Numbered from the stretch's first letter, positions 1 through 8,539 are shown. The stretch: 16,250 nt of DNA from an uncultured Eubacteriales bacterium (GCA_934667575.1 CAKUME010000006.1:1-16250); one strand, 5' to 3'. Notes: generated by a model not told the origin, from the letters alone. Numbers and translations: made by a program.

Positions 1-1184
1 CGGGCAGGCTGCGGCACATAGCGCGGCAACACCGGCGTTTCGATCACGCAATCCTCAAACACGAGCGGCTGCGCCGTCTTGTCGGACATTTTAGCCGCCG
101 GGCGTGCGGGTGCAGCCGCCGATTCGCTGCCGGCCGAAGCAGGCTGAAGCGTTAGCCCGGCCGCGCCGGATGCGAATTGCAGCTGCTTGGGGCGGTCGCC
201 GGTGCGGAACGCGTCGCACACCGCACGGTACACGGCGTCGAACACCGGGCGCTCCGTGATGAACCGCACCTCAATTTTGGCGGGATGCACGTTCACATCC
301 ACCGCCTCGGGCGGAATGTGCAGCTGAAGCACGCAGGACGGAAACTTGCCTGCCATCACCGCGCCGCGGCACGCCTGTTCCAGCGCCGCCGAAGCGGTCT
401 GGCTTTTCACATAGCGGCCGTTGATAAAAAAATTCTGCATGCTGCGGCTGGCGCGCGCGGCCTCCGGCCGACTCACAAAGCCCTCCACCGTGATGCCGCC
501 CATGCGGTACGACACCGGCATCAGCCCGGCGGTAAATTCGCGCCCGTAAACCGCAAACACCGCCGACCGGAGCTGGCCGTCGCCTGGTGTGCGCAGCGCT
601 TCGCGGCCGTCGCGCACAAACCGCACCGACACCTCCGGGTGCGACAGCGCAAGTTTATCGAGCACATTTGCGATTGCATTGCCCTCCGCCACGTCTTTTT
701 TGAGGAACTTCATGCGCGCGGGCGTGTTATAGAACAAATCCCGCACCAGCACCGTGGTGCCGCAGGGGCAGCCTGCATCCTCAATGAGCGCTTCGTCGCC
801 GCCGTTGATGCAATAATGCGTGCCGGCCAGCTCCGACTCCGTGCGCGTGAGCAGCTCCACCCGCGCCATGGCGCAAATGGAAGCCAGCGCTTCGCCGCGA
901 AAGCCCAGCGTGCCGATGGCGCTCAGGTCGGCGGCAGTTTGAATTTTGCTGGTTGCATGGCGCAAAAATGCCTTGGGCACATCGGCGCGCGCAATGCCGC
1001 AGCCGTTATCCGTCACACGCATATAGGTGGTGCCGCCGTTGTGAATTTCAACGGTGATCACCGTTGCGCCCGCGTCAATGGCGTTTTCGGTCAACTCCTT
1101 AATCACCGATGCGGGGCGCTCCACCACTTCGCCTGCGGCGATCAGTTCGGCAATGTGTTTTTCGAGCACATGAATTTCTGGCAT
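1..1184 (-). CDS. mutL: DNA mismatch repair protein MutL, C-terminally cut by the window edge
   Basis: MutL is the ATP-driven matchmaker of mismatch repair. It links mismatch-bound MutS to strand incision. The visible 394 residues hold the whole GHKL ATPase half. ENAIDAG at 33-39 follows the catalytic Glu30 (by alignment with E. coli E29), with Asn34 as the Mg ligand. DNGCGI lies at 59-64 and GFRGEAL at 94-100. The transducer domain follows, with the family motif NVHPAK, and then an Ala/Ser/Pro-rich linker begins. The C-terminal dimerisation domain, which in Firmicutes carries the endonuclease site, lies outside the window, so its presence cannot be judged. The ATG at 1184 is preceded by AAGGAGGA six bases upstream, so the start is well supported. 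It lies 43 bp after the mutS stop and is probably co-transcribed with it. No frameshift is seen. Confidence 0.96.
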   Translation of the reverse strand, partial: MPEIHVLEKHIAELIAAGEVVERPASVIKELTENAIDAGATVITVEIHNGGTTYMRVTDNGCGIARADVPKAFLRHATSKIQTAADLSAIGTLGFRGEALASICAMARVELLTRTESELAGTHYCINGGDEALIEDAGCPCGTTVLVRDLFYNTPARMKFLKKDVAEGNAIANVLDKLALSHPEVSVRFVRDGREALRTPGDGQLRSAVFAVYGREFTAGLMPVSYRMGGITVEGFVSRPEAARASRSMQNFFINGRYVKSQTASAALEQACRGAVMAGKFPSCVLQLHIPPEAVDVNVHPAKIEVRFITERPVFDAVYRAVCDAFRTGDRPKQLQFASGAAGLTLQPASAGSESAAAPARPAAKMSDKTAQPLVFEDCVIETPVLPRYVPQPA

Positions 1185-1227
1185 CCGGGTTCCTCCTTCC
1201 GGCGGAATTGATATGTATTCATGCGAT

Positions 1228-3855
1228 TCAAAGTGCCTGCGCCTTGCACTTGAGCTCATAGAGCTTGTTCATCGCCTCGATCGGCGACAGCACGTTCACA
1301 TCAATGGCCTTGAGCTCATCGATCAATTCGTTATGGGCCGGCGCGGCCAGCGTGAGCTGCGCATCGGGTTCCGCTGCGGCCGGCGCGGCCGCTCGAGAGG
1401 CGGCCTTTGCGGCCGGCGCTTCGCCCGGCATCTGCTCCAGCTCCTGCAAAATCTTTTTGGCGCGGGCGATCACACGGTCGGGCAGCCCCGCGAGCTTGGC
1501 CACCTCGATGCCAAAGCTGTCGTCTGCACCGCCGCGCACGATCCGCCGCAGGAAGGTGATATCGTCGCCGTGCTTTTTCACTGCGATATTATAATTTTTC
1601 ACCCCCGCAATTTCGCCCTCCATCGCGGTGAGCTCATGGTAGTGCGTGGCAAAAAGCGTTTTGGCGCCCAAGCGGCGCTTGTCGGCCACATATTCCAGCA
1701 CCGCGCGCGCAATGCTCATGCCGTCGTAGGTGGACGTGCCACGGCCGATTTCGTCGAGCAGCAGCAGGCTGTTGGCCGTGGCGCTGCGCAGAATCTCGGC
1801 CATCTCGGTCATTTCCACCATAAAGGTGGACTGCCCGGCGGTCAGGTCGTCCGACGCACCCACGCGGGTGTAAATGCCGTCGAGCAGGCAGAGGTCGGCC
1901 TGATCCGCCGGCACAAAGCTGCCGCATTGCGCCATCAGGCACGCCAGCGCGGTTTGGCGCATATAGGTGGATTTGCCCGCCATGTTGGGGCCGGTGATGA
2001 TCGCCACGCGGTTTTCGTCCGAATCGAGCGCAACGTCGTTCGGCACAAAGGGCGCGCCGTTGAGCAGCGCCTCCACCACCGGGTGCCGGCTGTTTTTGAG
2101 CGCGATGCGGCCCTCCACGTTCATCTGCGGGCGGCAATACTGGTTGCGCGCCGCCACCTCGGCAAACGAACAAAGCACATCGAGCTGCGCCACCGCCTGC
2201 GCGGTGTTCTGCACGCGGTCGAGCTGCGCGGCCACAAACCGCCGCACCTGGTCAAACAGCTCATATTCCAGCTGCACCGACCGCTCCCGGGCGCTCAAGA
2301 TTTTGTTTTCGAGCTCCTTGAGCTCGGGGGTAATATAGCGCTCACAGTTGGTGAGCGTCTGCTTGCGGATGTAGTTCGCCGGCACCTCGGCCTTGTTCGC
2401 GTTTGAAATTTCAATATAATAACCAAACACGCGGTTATAGCCCACCTTGAGGCCTTTAATTCCGGTTGCTTCGCGCTCGTTGGCCTCAATTTGCGCCATA
2501 AACTGCTGCCCGTTGGTGAGCATATCGGTGAGCTCGTCGAGCTCGCTGCTGTATCCCCGGCGGATGAGCTTGCCCTCGCGCACCGTGACCGGCGGATTTT
2601 CCTCCAGCGCGCGGTCGATGCGGTCGGCCACGTCCTCGAGCCCATCCACTTTTTGCCGCAGCTCCTGCAGCAGTGGCACCTGCGCGGGCTCCAGCTGCGC
2701 GCGCAGCGTTGGCATCTGGCGGGCGGCGGCGCACAGGCTGCGCAGGTCGCGGCCGTTGGCCGTGCCGTAGACCACGCGGGTCATCAGGCGCTCCATATCA
2801 AAGATCTGCGCCAGTGTGTCGATGAGATTTTGGCGCTGCATGGGGTCACGCGTGAGCGCTTCCACCGCATCGTGCCGCCGAATGATCGGCGCATAGCCCA
2901 TGAGCGGCTGCGTGACCCAGGTGCGGATCAGGCGCTTGCCCATTGCGGTTTTGGTGCGGTCGAGCACCCAGAGCAGGGAACCGCGCTTTTCCTTGGTGCG
3001 CATGGTTTCGGTCAGCTCCAAATTGCGCCGCGCCGCCAGGTCGAGCCGCATATACTGCGTTTGCTCATACACCGTCAGCTTTTGCAGCCGTTCAATGCCG
3101 GTGCGCTGCGTTTCTTCCAAATAGCCGAGCAGCGCGCCGAGCGCGCGCATGGCTTCGGGCTTGGATTCCAGCTGCGCGAGCGCGGGATGGTCGGCGCCGA
3201 ACTGGGCCTGCGCTTTTTGGGCGCAAAGCTCCGGCGCAAAGCACGCGTCGTCGCGCAGCTCGGCATTCGCGTGCAGCCGGTCGCGGATGAACGCGCCCAC
3301 CTGCTTGGCGTCGCAAAAATCCGCGTTAAAAATCACCTCGCGCGGCTGATAGCGCGCCAGCTCATCGCGAATTTCGTCTTCGCCGGGCTGCTCCAGCACC
3401 GTGGCGGCCGCCTCGCCGGTGGAGATATCGGCAAAGCACATGCCGCAGCGCGAACCGCCGTAGTACACGGCGCAAAGATAATTGTTGCGCCCCTCGTCGA
3501 GCATATCGCTTTCAATCACCGTGCCGGGCGTGACCACCCGCACGATCTCGCGCTTTACCAAACCTTTGGCCGTGGCGGGGTCCTCCATCTGCTCGCAGAT
3601 CGCCACCTTGTATCCCTTGGCGATCAGCCGCTGAATGTAGGTGTCCACGCTGTGGTACGGCACGCCGCACATCGGCGCGCGCTCCGCCTGGCCGCATTCC
3701 CGCCCGGTGAGCGTGAGCTCCAGCTCGCGTGAGGCCAGCTTGGCATCTTCAAAAAACATTTCATAAAAGTCGCCCAGCCGATAAAACAGAATGCAATTTT
3801 GATATTCGCGCTTTGTGTTCAAATATTGCTGCATCATGGGCGAAAAATCCGCCAT
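1228..3855 (-). CDS. mutS: DNA mismatch repair protein MutS
   Basis: MutS recognises base mismatches and small loops and recruits MutL in an ATP-dependent step. At 875 residues it has the normal length of MutS1. The N-terminal mismatch-binding domain carries the F-x-E reading motif (Phe30-Tyr31-Glu32 in GDFYEMF) and the conserved CGVPYH. The connector, core and clamp domains follow. The ABC-type ATPase begins near residue 619 with Walker A GPNMAGKST, then the MutS hallmark around STFMVEM, Walker B LLLLDEIGRGTS, and FATHYHEL. An Ala-rich linker near 825-845 precedes the short C-terminal tail. The start is the ATG at 3855, with AAGGGGGG about seven bases upstream. It lies between the YlbF-family gene (33-bp gap) and mutL. 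It is clearly not MutS2, since it has the mismatch domain and no Smr domain. Confidence 0.98.
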   Translation of the reverse strand: MADFSPMMQQYLNTKREYQNCILFYRLGDFYEMFFEDAKLASRELELTLTGRECGQAERAPMCGVPYHSVDTYIQRLIAKGYKVAICEQMEDPATAKGLVKREIVRVVTPGTVIESDMLDEGRNNYLCAVYYGGSRCGMCFADISTGEAAATVLEQPGEDEIRDELARYQPREVIFNADFCDAKQVGAFIRDRLHANAELRDDACFAPELCAQKAQAQFGADHPALAQLESKPEAMRALGALLGYLEETQRTGIERLQKLTVYEQTQYMRLDLAARRNLELTETMRTKEKRGSLLWVLDRTKTAMGKRLIRTWVTQPLMGYAPIIRRHDAVEALTRDPMQRQNLIDTLAQIFDMERLMTRVVYGTANGRDLRSLCAAARQMPTLRAQLEPAQVPLLQELRQKVDGLEDVADRIDRALEENPPVTVREGKLIRRGYSSELDELTDMLTNGQQFMAQIEANEREATGIKGLKVGYNRVFGYYIEISNANKAEVPANYIRKQTLTNCERYITPELKELENKILSARERSVQLEYELFDQVRRFVAAQLDRVQNTAQAVAQLDVLCSFAEVAARNQYCRPQMNVEGRIALKNSRHPVVEALLNGAPFVPNDVALDSDENRVAIITGPNMAGKSTYMRQTALACLMAQCGSFVPADQADLCLLDGIYTRVGASDDLTAGQSTFMVEMTEMAEILRSATANSLLLLDEIGRGTSTYDGMSIARAVLEYVADKRRLGAKTLFATHYHELTAMEGEIAGVKNYNIAVKKHGDDITFLRRIVRGGADDSFGIEVAKLAGLPDRVIARAKKILQELEQMPGEAPAAKAASRAAAPAAAEPDAQLTLAAPAHNELIDELKAIDVNVLSPIEAMNKLYELKCKAQAL

Positions 3856-3888
3856 CCGAATCCCCCCTTCCGTTTGCGCGGCGCGCGG

Positions 3889-4296
3889 TTAGTGGCAGCC
3901 GCTGCAATGGCCGCAGTCGCCGCCGCACTGTGCTTCGGTGTAGTCAGCGGTGTCGGGGTCTTCGCCCTCAATCGACTTGAGAATGATCGCCTGCACCCGC
4001 TGAGTGAGCGCATCGAGTGCGTTTTTGGCCGCTTCATAGGCCTTCATGTGCTCGTTGCTCATAATTTGGGCATACACTTCCCGCAGCTCGCGGTTATACT
4101 GCGCGAGCTTCTCGTTGTCGGGCTGCTCCGCCGTGCTCTCGTTGTTGATCGCCAGGCGCTTCAGGTTAAAATCGCCGATCAGCTTTTGCAGGTCGCCGTC
4201 CTCGTCGCTCGCCTGCTGCGCCAGCTTGAGCGCCACATAGCGGTCGTCCGCCTGAATGAGCCGTCCAATTTCGCGTGCGTGTTCAATAACATCCAT
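3889..4296 (-). CDS. YlbF/YmcA (RicF/RicA)-family protein with a four-cysteine C-terminal tail
   Basis: This 135-residue, mostly helical protein belongs to the Com_YlbF type. It has a helical N-terminal half (VIEHAREIGRLI), a conserved middle (FNLKRLAINNE) and an alpha-helical LREVYAQIMSNEHMKAY segment. In B. subtilis, YlbF, YmcA and YaaT form the Ric complex, which affects mRNA processing with RNase Y and carries [4Fe-4S] clusters. Here the tail after residue 120 has Cys124, Cys128, Cys131 and Cys134 plus two His, a plausible iron-sulfur or metal site. Its place between miaB and mutS is the place of ymcA (ricA) in B. subtilis, so it may be the RicA counterpart, but sequence alone does not separate RicA from RicF. 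The ATG at 4296 has a GGAAAGGAA site upstream. The metal role is inferred. Confidence 0.85.
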   Translation of the reverse strand: MDVIEHAREIGRLIQADDRYVALKLAQQASDEDGDLQKLIGDFNLKRLAINNESTAEQPDNEKLAQYNRELREVYAQIMSNEHMKAYEAAKNALDALTQRVQAIILKSIEGEDPDTADYTEAQCGGDCGHCSGCH

Positions 4297-4347
4297 CTCT
4301 TTGTTTCCTTTCCGTTTTTCATTTTTTATTTACGATTTTATTTCCGA

Positions 4348-5766
4348 TCATTCCAGCTGCAGCAGCTCGCCCTGGAGCGTCCAGTTGCGCGCATGGGCAA
4401 TGCGCACCGCCGCAAAATGCCCCACCGCCTCTTCGGGCGCAGGAAATGTGATAATCAGGTTGCCCTCGGTGCGGCCGGACACAATGCCCTCGGCGCTGCG
4501 CTCCTCGCACAGCACTCTCCGCTCGCTGCCGACCATGGCCGCGCACCGGCGCGAAGCAATTTCTTCCTGCGCGCGCAGCAGTTCGGTGAACCACGCGGAT
4601 TTTTCGGTCGCGGGAATGGGGTCGGGCATTTCGGCCGCGGGCGTGCCCTTGCGCGGCGAATAGATAAAGGTATACAGGCTCGTGAACTCCACCTCGCGGA
4701 TCAGGCTGAGCGTTTGCTCAAAATCCTCCCGCGTTTCGCCCGGAAACCCGACGATCACATCGCTGGTCAGGCTGATTTCCGGCATGGTGCGGCGCACGGC
4801 GTGCACCAGCTCCAGATAGCGCGCGCGGTCGTAATGCCGGTTCATCTGTTTCAGAATGCGATCGCTGCCCGACTGGAACGGCAAATGCAAATGCTTGCAG
4901 ATCTTGGGGCTGGAGGCCATCGCATCAAACAGCTCCTGCGTGGCGTCCTTGGGGTGAGAGGTCATAAACCGCACCCAAAAGTCGCCGGGAATTTCGGCGG
5001 TGCGGCACAGCAGCTGCGCAAACGACACCGGCTCCGGCAGGTTTTTGCCGTAGGAATTCACGTTCTGCCCCAGCAGCGTAATATCCCTGTAGCCCGCGTC
5101 CACGATCTGCCGCGCCTCGGCGAGCACGCGCTCCGGCGCACGGCTGCGCTCCCGCCCGCGCACATAGGGCACAATGCAGTAGGTGCAAAAGTTGTTGCAT
5201 CCGTTCATCACCGGCAGCCATGCGCGAATTTCGCCGTCGCGGTGCACCGGCACATCTTCGGGAATGGCGTCGCCGTTCATTTCGCACGCGAACACCCGGC
5301 GGCTGTTGAGCATGCAGCGCAGCACGAGCTCGGGCAGGCGGTGGATTTGATGCGTGCCGAACACCAGCCCCACAAAGGGATAATGTTCCCGAATGCGCGC
5401 CACCACATGTTCCTCCTGCATCATGCAGCCGCACAGCGCGATCAGCACCGACGGATGGCGCCGCTTGACTGCCTTGAGCGCCCCCACATTGCCGAACACG
5501 CGATCTTCGGCGTGCTCGCGCACCGCGCAGGTGTTAAAAAGGATAAAGTCGGCGTCCTCGTCGCGGTCGGTAAAGCCATATCCCATCTCGGCCAGCAGGC
5601 CCTTCATGCGTTCGGCGTCGGCAATGTTCTGCTGGCAGCCGTAAACATGCACGCACGCCAGCGGCTGCGGCCCGCGCGCGCGCAGCGCCATAATATCGCG
5701 CACCTGGCGGGCGCATTCCTGCTGATCCGCCGGTTCGTCTGTTCGTTTTTCACGTTGCTCGGTCAA
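4348..5766 (-). CDS. miaB: tRNA-2-methylthio-N6-dimethylallyladenosine synthase MiaB (radical SAM methylthiotransferase)
   Basis: MiaB adds a methylthio group to C2 of i6A37 in tRNAs reading UNN codons, using two iron-sulfur clusters. The N-terminal UPF0004 domain has the three cluster cysteines Cys44 (VYGCQQN), Cys80 (NTCAVREHAEDR) and Cys114 (CGCMM). The radical-SAM cysteines are Cys190, Cys194 and Cys197 in NGCNNFCTYCIVPYVRGRE, where the VRGRE ending is typical of MiaB rather than MtaB or RimO. FPGET follows in the core and a TRAM domain fills roughly the last 65 residues. At 472 residues the length is normal. The start is taken as TTG at 5766 because GAGGG lies six bases upstream. The first ATG, at residue 26, would still leave the first cluster motif intact. 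It is the first gene of the miaB-ylbF-mutS-mutL set. The family's usual GCQMN reads GCQQN here. Confidence 0.95.
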   Translation of the reverse strand: MTEQREKRTDEPADQQECARQVRDIMALRARGPQPLACVHVYGCQQNIADAERMKGLLAEMGYGFTDRDEDADFILFNTCAVREHAEDRVFGNVGALKAVKRRHPSVLIALCGCMMQEEHVVARIREHYPFVGLVFGTHQIHRLPELVLRCMLNSRRVFACEMNGDAIPEDVPVHRDGEIRAWLPVMNGCNNFCTYCIVPYVRGRERSRAPERVLAEARQIVDAGYRDITLLGQNVNSYGKNLPEPVSFAQLLCRTAEIPGDFWVRFMTSHPKDATQELFDAMASSPKICKHLHLPFQSGSDRILKQMNRHYDRARYLELVHAVRRTMPEISLTSDVIVGFPGETREDFEQTLSLIREVEFTSLYTFIYSPRKGTPAAEMPDPIPATEKSAWFTELLRAQEEIASRRCAAMVGSERRVLCEERSAEGIVSGRTEGNLIITFPAPEEAVGHFAAVRIAHARNWTLQGELLQLE

Positions 5767-5798
5767 GGCAGTCCCTCGTTTCGTTGTCGTAATTTATT

Positions 5799-5812
5799 CC
5801 GCCGTGCGGCGG
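5799..5812 (-). promoter_or_regulatory. Palindrome / small hairpin in the miaB leader
   Basis: A perfect 14-base palindrome, CCGCCG-CA-CGGCGG on the minus strand, falls about 10-20 bases after the predicted start of the miaB transcript. In RNA it can form a five-pair stem with a GCAC loop. It could stabilise the 5' end or be an operator. No T-tract follows, so it is not a terminator. Confidence 0.35.
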
Positions 5813-5828
5813 CGGGTGGTATCATAAT

Positions 5829-5857
5829 ATTATACCAATTTCGCGCGCCGATTACAA
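5829..5857 (-). promoter_or_regulatory. Promoter of the miaB-mutSL transcription unit
   Basis: On the minus strand a -35 box TTGTAA (5857-5852) is followed by a 17-base spacer and a perfect -10 box TATAAT (5834-5829). TGG just before the -10 makes it also an extended -10 (TGnTATAAT). Transcription would begin near 5821, giving a leader of about 55 bases before the miaB TTG. The site lies downstream of the terminator of the preceding S41 protease gene, as expected for a new transcription unit. Confidence 0.75.
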
Positions 5858-5876
5858 GTGCGGCGGAGCGAAAAAA

Positions 5877-5912
5877 GCCGTCCCGCGTCGGATTTTTCGT
5901 CTGCGGGACGGC
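5877..5912 (-). terminator. Intrinsic terminator after the ftsEX-M23-S41 genes
   Basis: Ten-base perfect arms GCCGTCCCGC (5912-5903) and GCGGGACGGC (5886-5877) flank a 16-base loop. On the minus strand the stem is followed at once by six T residues (5876-5871). It starts 12 bases after the stop of the S41 protease gene and fits a Rho-independent terminator for that operon. On the plus strand the hairpin is followed by CGG and a run of A, so it works for the minus strand only. Confidence 0.9.
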
Positions 5913-5924
5913 CGGAAAAATATT

Positions 5925-7316
5925 TTATGCATGCAGCGCGTCGCCGCAGCCGGGCACCATAGCCACATAGGCGCTGCCGGACGACGCTGTTTGCGGCGAA
6001 TCGGATGCCGCGCGCGACGAAGTTTGCGACGAAGCGCTGCTCTCGGCCGAGGCGTCGGCGTCGGACTGCGCATTGTCGGCCGACGACGCATCCGACTCCG
6101 CCGGCTGCTCGGGCGCATCGTCGCCCTGCGTTAGGCGGCTGATCGCCGCATTGAGCTGGGTGTCGTCCGCATCGTTGAGCAGGTCCAGGCTGCCGTTGTA
6201 TTGCAGCCGCACGTCGTAGTCCGGGGTCACGCCGGTGTCGGTAAAGCTGCCGCTGAGCGGCGGATAAAAATTCGCCGTGGTCAAATACAGGCCCGAACCG
6301 TCGGTGAACGTGAACAGCTCCTGCAAGGTGCCCTTGCCGTAGCTCTGGGTGCCCACCACCACACCGCGGTGATAATCCTGCACGGCGGCGGCAATCAGCT
6401 CGGCAGCGCTGGCGCTCTTTTGATTGATGAGCACCGCAAGCGGCAGGCTGTTCTGCGCCGCATCGGAGGTGTAGAGCACCGTGTGCTTGCCGTCGGCGCC
6501 CGCGCTCGACACAATGCTGCCCGCCGGGAGCAGGCTGTCGAGAATTTTGGCCGCCGATTCCAGCGTGCCGCCGCCGTTGTTGCGCACATCGATAATCAAC
6601 CCCGCCGCGCCGCCGCGCGTGAGCGCGTTGAGCGCATCGGCAAACGCGTCGGCGGTTTTGGCGTCGAACGAATAGATGCGAATATAACCGATGCTGTTGT
6701 CGAGCATCCGCGACGACACCGTTACGGTGTCGTATTCCCGGCGGGGAATCACAAAGCTGAGCGTGTTCCCCTCGCCGGAAGCGCCGCGCGCCACCTCAAC
6801 GGACACCTCGGTGCCTGCCGAACCGGCAAGCGCGTCGGCCACCTGCGAAACGCTCCAGCCGGTCACATCCTGCCCGTCCACCCGCACAATGCGGTCGTCT
6901 TTTTGCACCCCGGCCACCGCCGCGGGCGCGCCGTCGATCAGCCGGGTAACGACCACCGCCGAGCCCGAGAGCGCAATATCCATGCCCACGCCCTCGGCGC
7001 GGCCCGCCAGCTGCTTTTGCAGCGCGGTGCACTCGCTCTGGGTCAAAAACTGACTGTACGGATCCGACAGCCCGCTCACATAGCCCTTGGTGATCGCGTC
7101 GTCGAGCTTGTTTTCATCGATATCATACAAATAGCGGTCGCGCGTTTTGGTGTCCACCTGATAAAGCTTGGCGTACATCTTTTGCCGTTCCGTGAGGTTC
7201 TTCACCTGCTGGTTGAACCGATTCATCGCGTATTGATAGGTCAGCGTCAGCGTCAGCGTGGCGGTCAGCGCCATCAGCGCGATCGTCACACCGGGCGACA
7301 CTCGTCTTTTGCCCAT
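5925..7316 (-). CDS. S41-family C-terminal processing peptidase (CtpB-like) with PDZ domain
   Basis: This is a membrane-anchored serine protease of the carboxyl-terminal processing family. The 463 residues show a basic start (MGKRR) and one hydrophobic segment near 10-30 (signal anchor or signal peptide), a helical region, a PDZ domain at about 100-190, and the S41 protease fold at about 205-350. The nucleophile is Ser303 in KSASAAE and the general base is Lys328 in SYGKGT. Their 25-residue spacing is the one known from the D1 processing protease. The last 65 residues are an Ala/Ser/Asp/Gln-rich low-complexity tail ending in VPGCGDALHA. B. subtilis also has ctpB beside ftsEX. Here it follows the M23 peptidase gene by 32 bp and is last before the terminator, so it may process a division or cell-wall partner. 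The ribosome site before ATG 7316 is weak (GGTGAG). Confidence 0.92.
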   Translation of the reverse strand: MGKRRVSPGVTIALMALTATLTLTLTYQYAMNRFNQQVKNLTERQKMYAKLYQVDTKTRDRYLYDIDENKLDDAITKGYVSGLSDPYSQFLTQSECTALQKQLAGRAEGVGMDIALSGSAVVVTRLIDGAPAAVAGVQKDDRIVRVDGQDVTGWSVSQVADALAGSAGTEVSVEVARGASGEGNTLSFVIPRREYDTVTVSSRMLDNSIGYIRIYSFDAKTADAFADALNALTRGGAAGLIIDVRNNGGGTLESAAKILDSLLPAGSIVSSAGADGKHTVLYTSDAAQNSLPLAVLINQKSASAAELIAAAVQDYHRGVVVGTQSYGKGTLQELFTFTDGSGLYLTTANFYPPLSGSFTDTGVTPDYDVRLQYNGSLDLLNDADDTQLNAAISRLTQGDDAPEQPAESDASSADNAQSDADASAESSASSQTSSRAASDSPQTASSGSAYVAMVPGCGDALHA

Positions 7317-7348
7317 ATTCTCACCCGTCCCGTTTCAAAAATTTCGGC

Positions 7349-8539
7349 TCATCCGATGCGGAAAAATTGCAGCGGATTGATCGGCACGCCGTTTTGCAGC
7401 ACGCCAAAGTGCAGGTGATAGCCGGTTGCAATGCCCGACATGCCCACATAGCCAATTGTTTGGCCTTTGGTCACATTTTGGCCCGCGCTCACCGCCAGCC
7501 CGCTGCAATGGCCATAGAGCGTGGAAAGCCCGTTGCCGTGGTCAATGATGCAGTAGATGCCGTAGATGCCGTCGTTATACGACACATAGGCCACGCGGCC
7601 CGAGTCGGCCGCCACAAACGGCTGCCCCGCAATGCCCGCGCCCGCAATGTCAATGCCGCGGTGGCCGTAGCCCTCGCCGAAATACTGCGTGAGGTTGCTG
7701 CGGCTCGCGTAGCCGGGCATGGGCCAGGTGAAGGTGCCGGTGCCGGTAATCGCATTGTTCTGCTCCTGCTGGCGGCGCTGATCCTCGTAATATTGCTTCC
7801 ACCACGCCTCAATTGCGCGGTCGGCTTCGTCGTATTTTTGCTGAAGCACCGCCTGCTGCGCCTGCGCATCGGCGGTGGCGGAGCGGATCTGCGCCGCCAC
7901 GCGCTCGCTTTCGGCCGCGGCGCTTTCCAGCTGCGCTTTTTGCGCATCGTATTCCGTTTTCACGGCGGCCAGCGCCTCGCGGTCGGCCTCAATGCTCTGC
8001 TTTTCTGCGCGGATCGCCTCGGTTTCGTTTTTGAGCGTTTCCATAATGGCGTTGTCGTGCGACACAATGGCCGCCACAAACTCCGAGCGGTTAAAATAAT
8101 CCTGCACGCTGTCGGCCGAAAAAATCATATCCAGCATCGAAGCTTCGCCCGTCATATAGAGCAGCTTGAGCCGCTTTTTGAGTGTTTCGTAGTCCGAATC
8201 GATCTGTGCCTCCGAATCGGCAATCTGCGACTGCTTGTCCGAAATTTGCGCGTCATACATATCGATCTGCGAATTGAGGTTATCGATCTGCCCCTGCGCA
8301 TTCGCAATTTTCTCTTTGAGCGAATCCAGATACGCCTGCTGCGACTGGGCCTGCCCCTTGAGCTCGGTGAGCTTTTGGTCGAGCACGGCCTGCTGCTGCT
8401 TGAGGCTGCTCAGCGTGCTTTTTAGGTCACTGAGCGACGCCGCGCGCGCGGGCTGCGCCGCCGGAAATGCCAGCGCGGTTGCCGCGGCAAACGCAATGCT
8501 CATCACCCATGCCGCCGCGCGCCGATGCTTGTTATTCAA
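7349..8539 (-). CDS. Secreted coiled-coil M23 (LytM) peptidoglycan peptidase, EnvC/CwlO-like partner of FtsEX
   Basis: This is a putative cell-wall endopeptidase of 396 residues. The N-terminus NNKHRR followed by a hydrophobic run and QPARA-AS is a clear Sec signal peptide, cleaved near residue 33. Residues 35-260 are a long Gln/Ala-rich coiled coil, broken near 130-160 by a segment containing LDMIFSADSVQDYFNR, as in EnvC and PcsB. The LytM domain (about 270-396) has zinc ligands His293 and Asp297 (HRGID) and His377, with His344 (LYGH) and His375 (HLHFG) as the catalytic pair. The active site is complete, unlike degenerate E. coli EnvC. The TTG start overlaps the ftsX stop by 8 bases and has AAGGGGG eight bases upstream. 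It is chosen over the internal ATG at codon 13 because it gives the signal peptide its basic end. Activation by FtsEX is inferred from family and context. Confidence 0.92.
   Translation of the reverse strand: MNNKHRRAAAWVMSIAFAAATALAFPAAQPARAASLSDLKSTLSSLKQQQAVLDQKLTELKGQAQSQQAYLDSLKEKIANAQGQIDNLNSQIDMYDAQISDKQSQIADSEAQIDSDYETLKKRLKLLYMTGEASMLDMIFSADSVQDYFNRSEFVAAIVSHDNAIMETLKNETEAIRAEKQSIEADREALAAVKTEYDAQKAQLESAAAESERVAAQIRSATADAQAQQAVLQQKYDEADRAIEAWWKQYYEDQRRQQEQNNAITGTGTFTWPMPGYASRSNLTQYFGEGYGHRGIDIAGAGIAGQPFVAADSGRVAYVSYNDGIYGIYCIIDHGNGLSTLYGHCSGLAVSAGQNVTKGQTIGYVGMSGIATGYHLHFGVLQNGVPINPLQFFRIG

Noticed and set aside
1213..3732. Several plus-strand frames of 100-410 codons opposite mutS
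   Set aside because: MutS is unmistakable on the minus strand with all motifs in one frame. The antisense products have no family features.
3799..5970. A 723-codon open frame on the plus strand across mutS, the YlbF gene and miaB
   Set aside because: It lies antisense to three genes with clear motifs. Its translation is rich in His, Arg and Ala without any recognisable domain, which is usual for the opposite strand of GC-rich genes.
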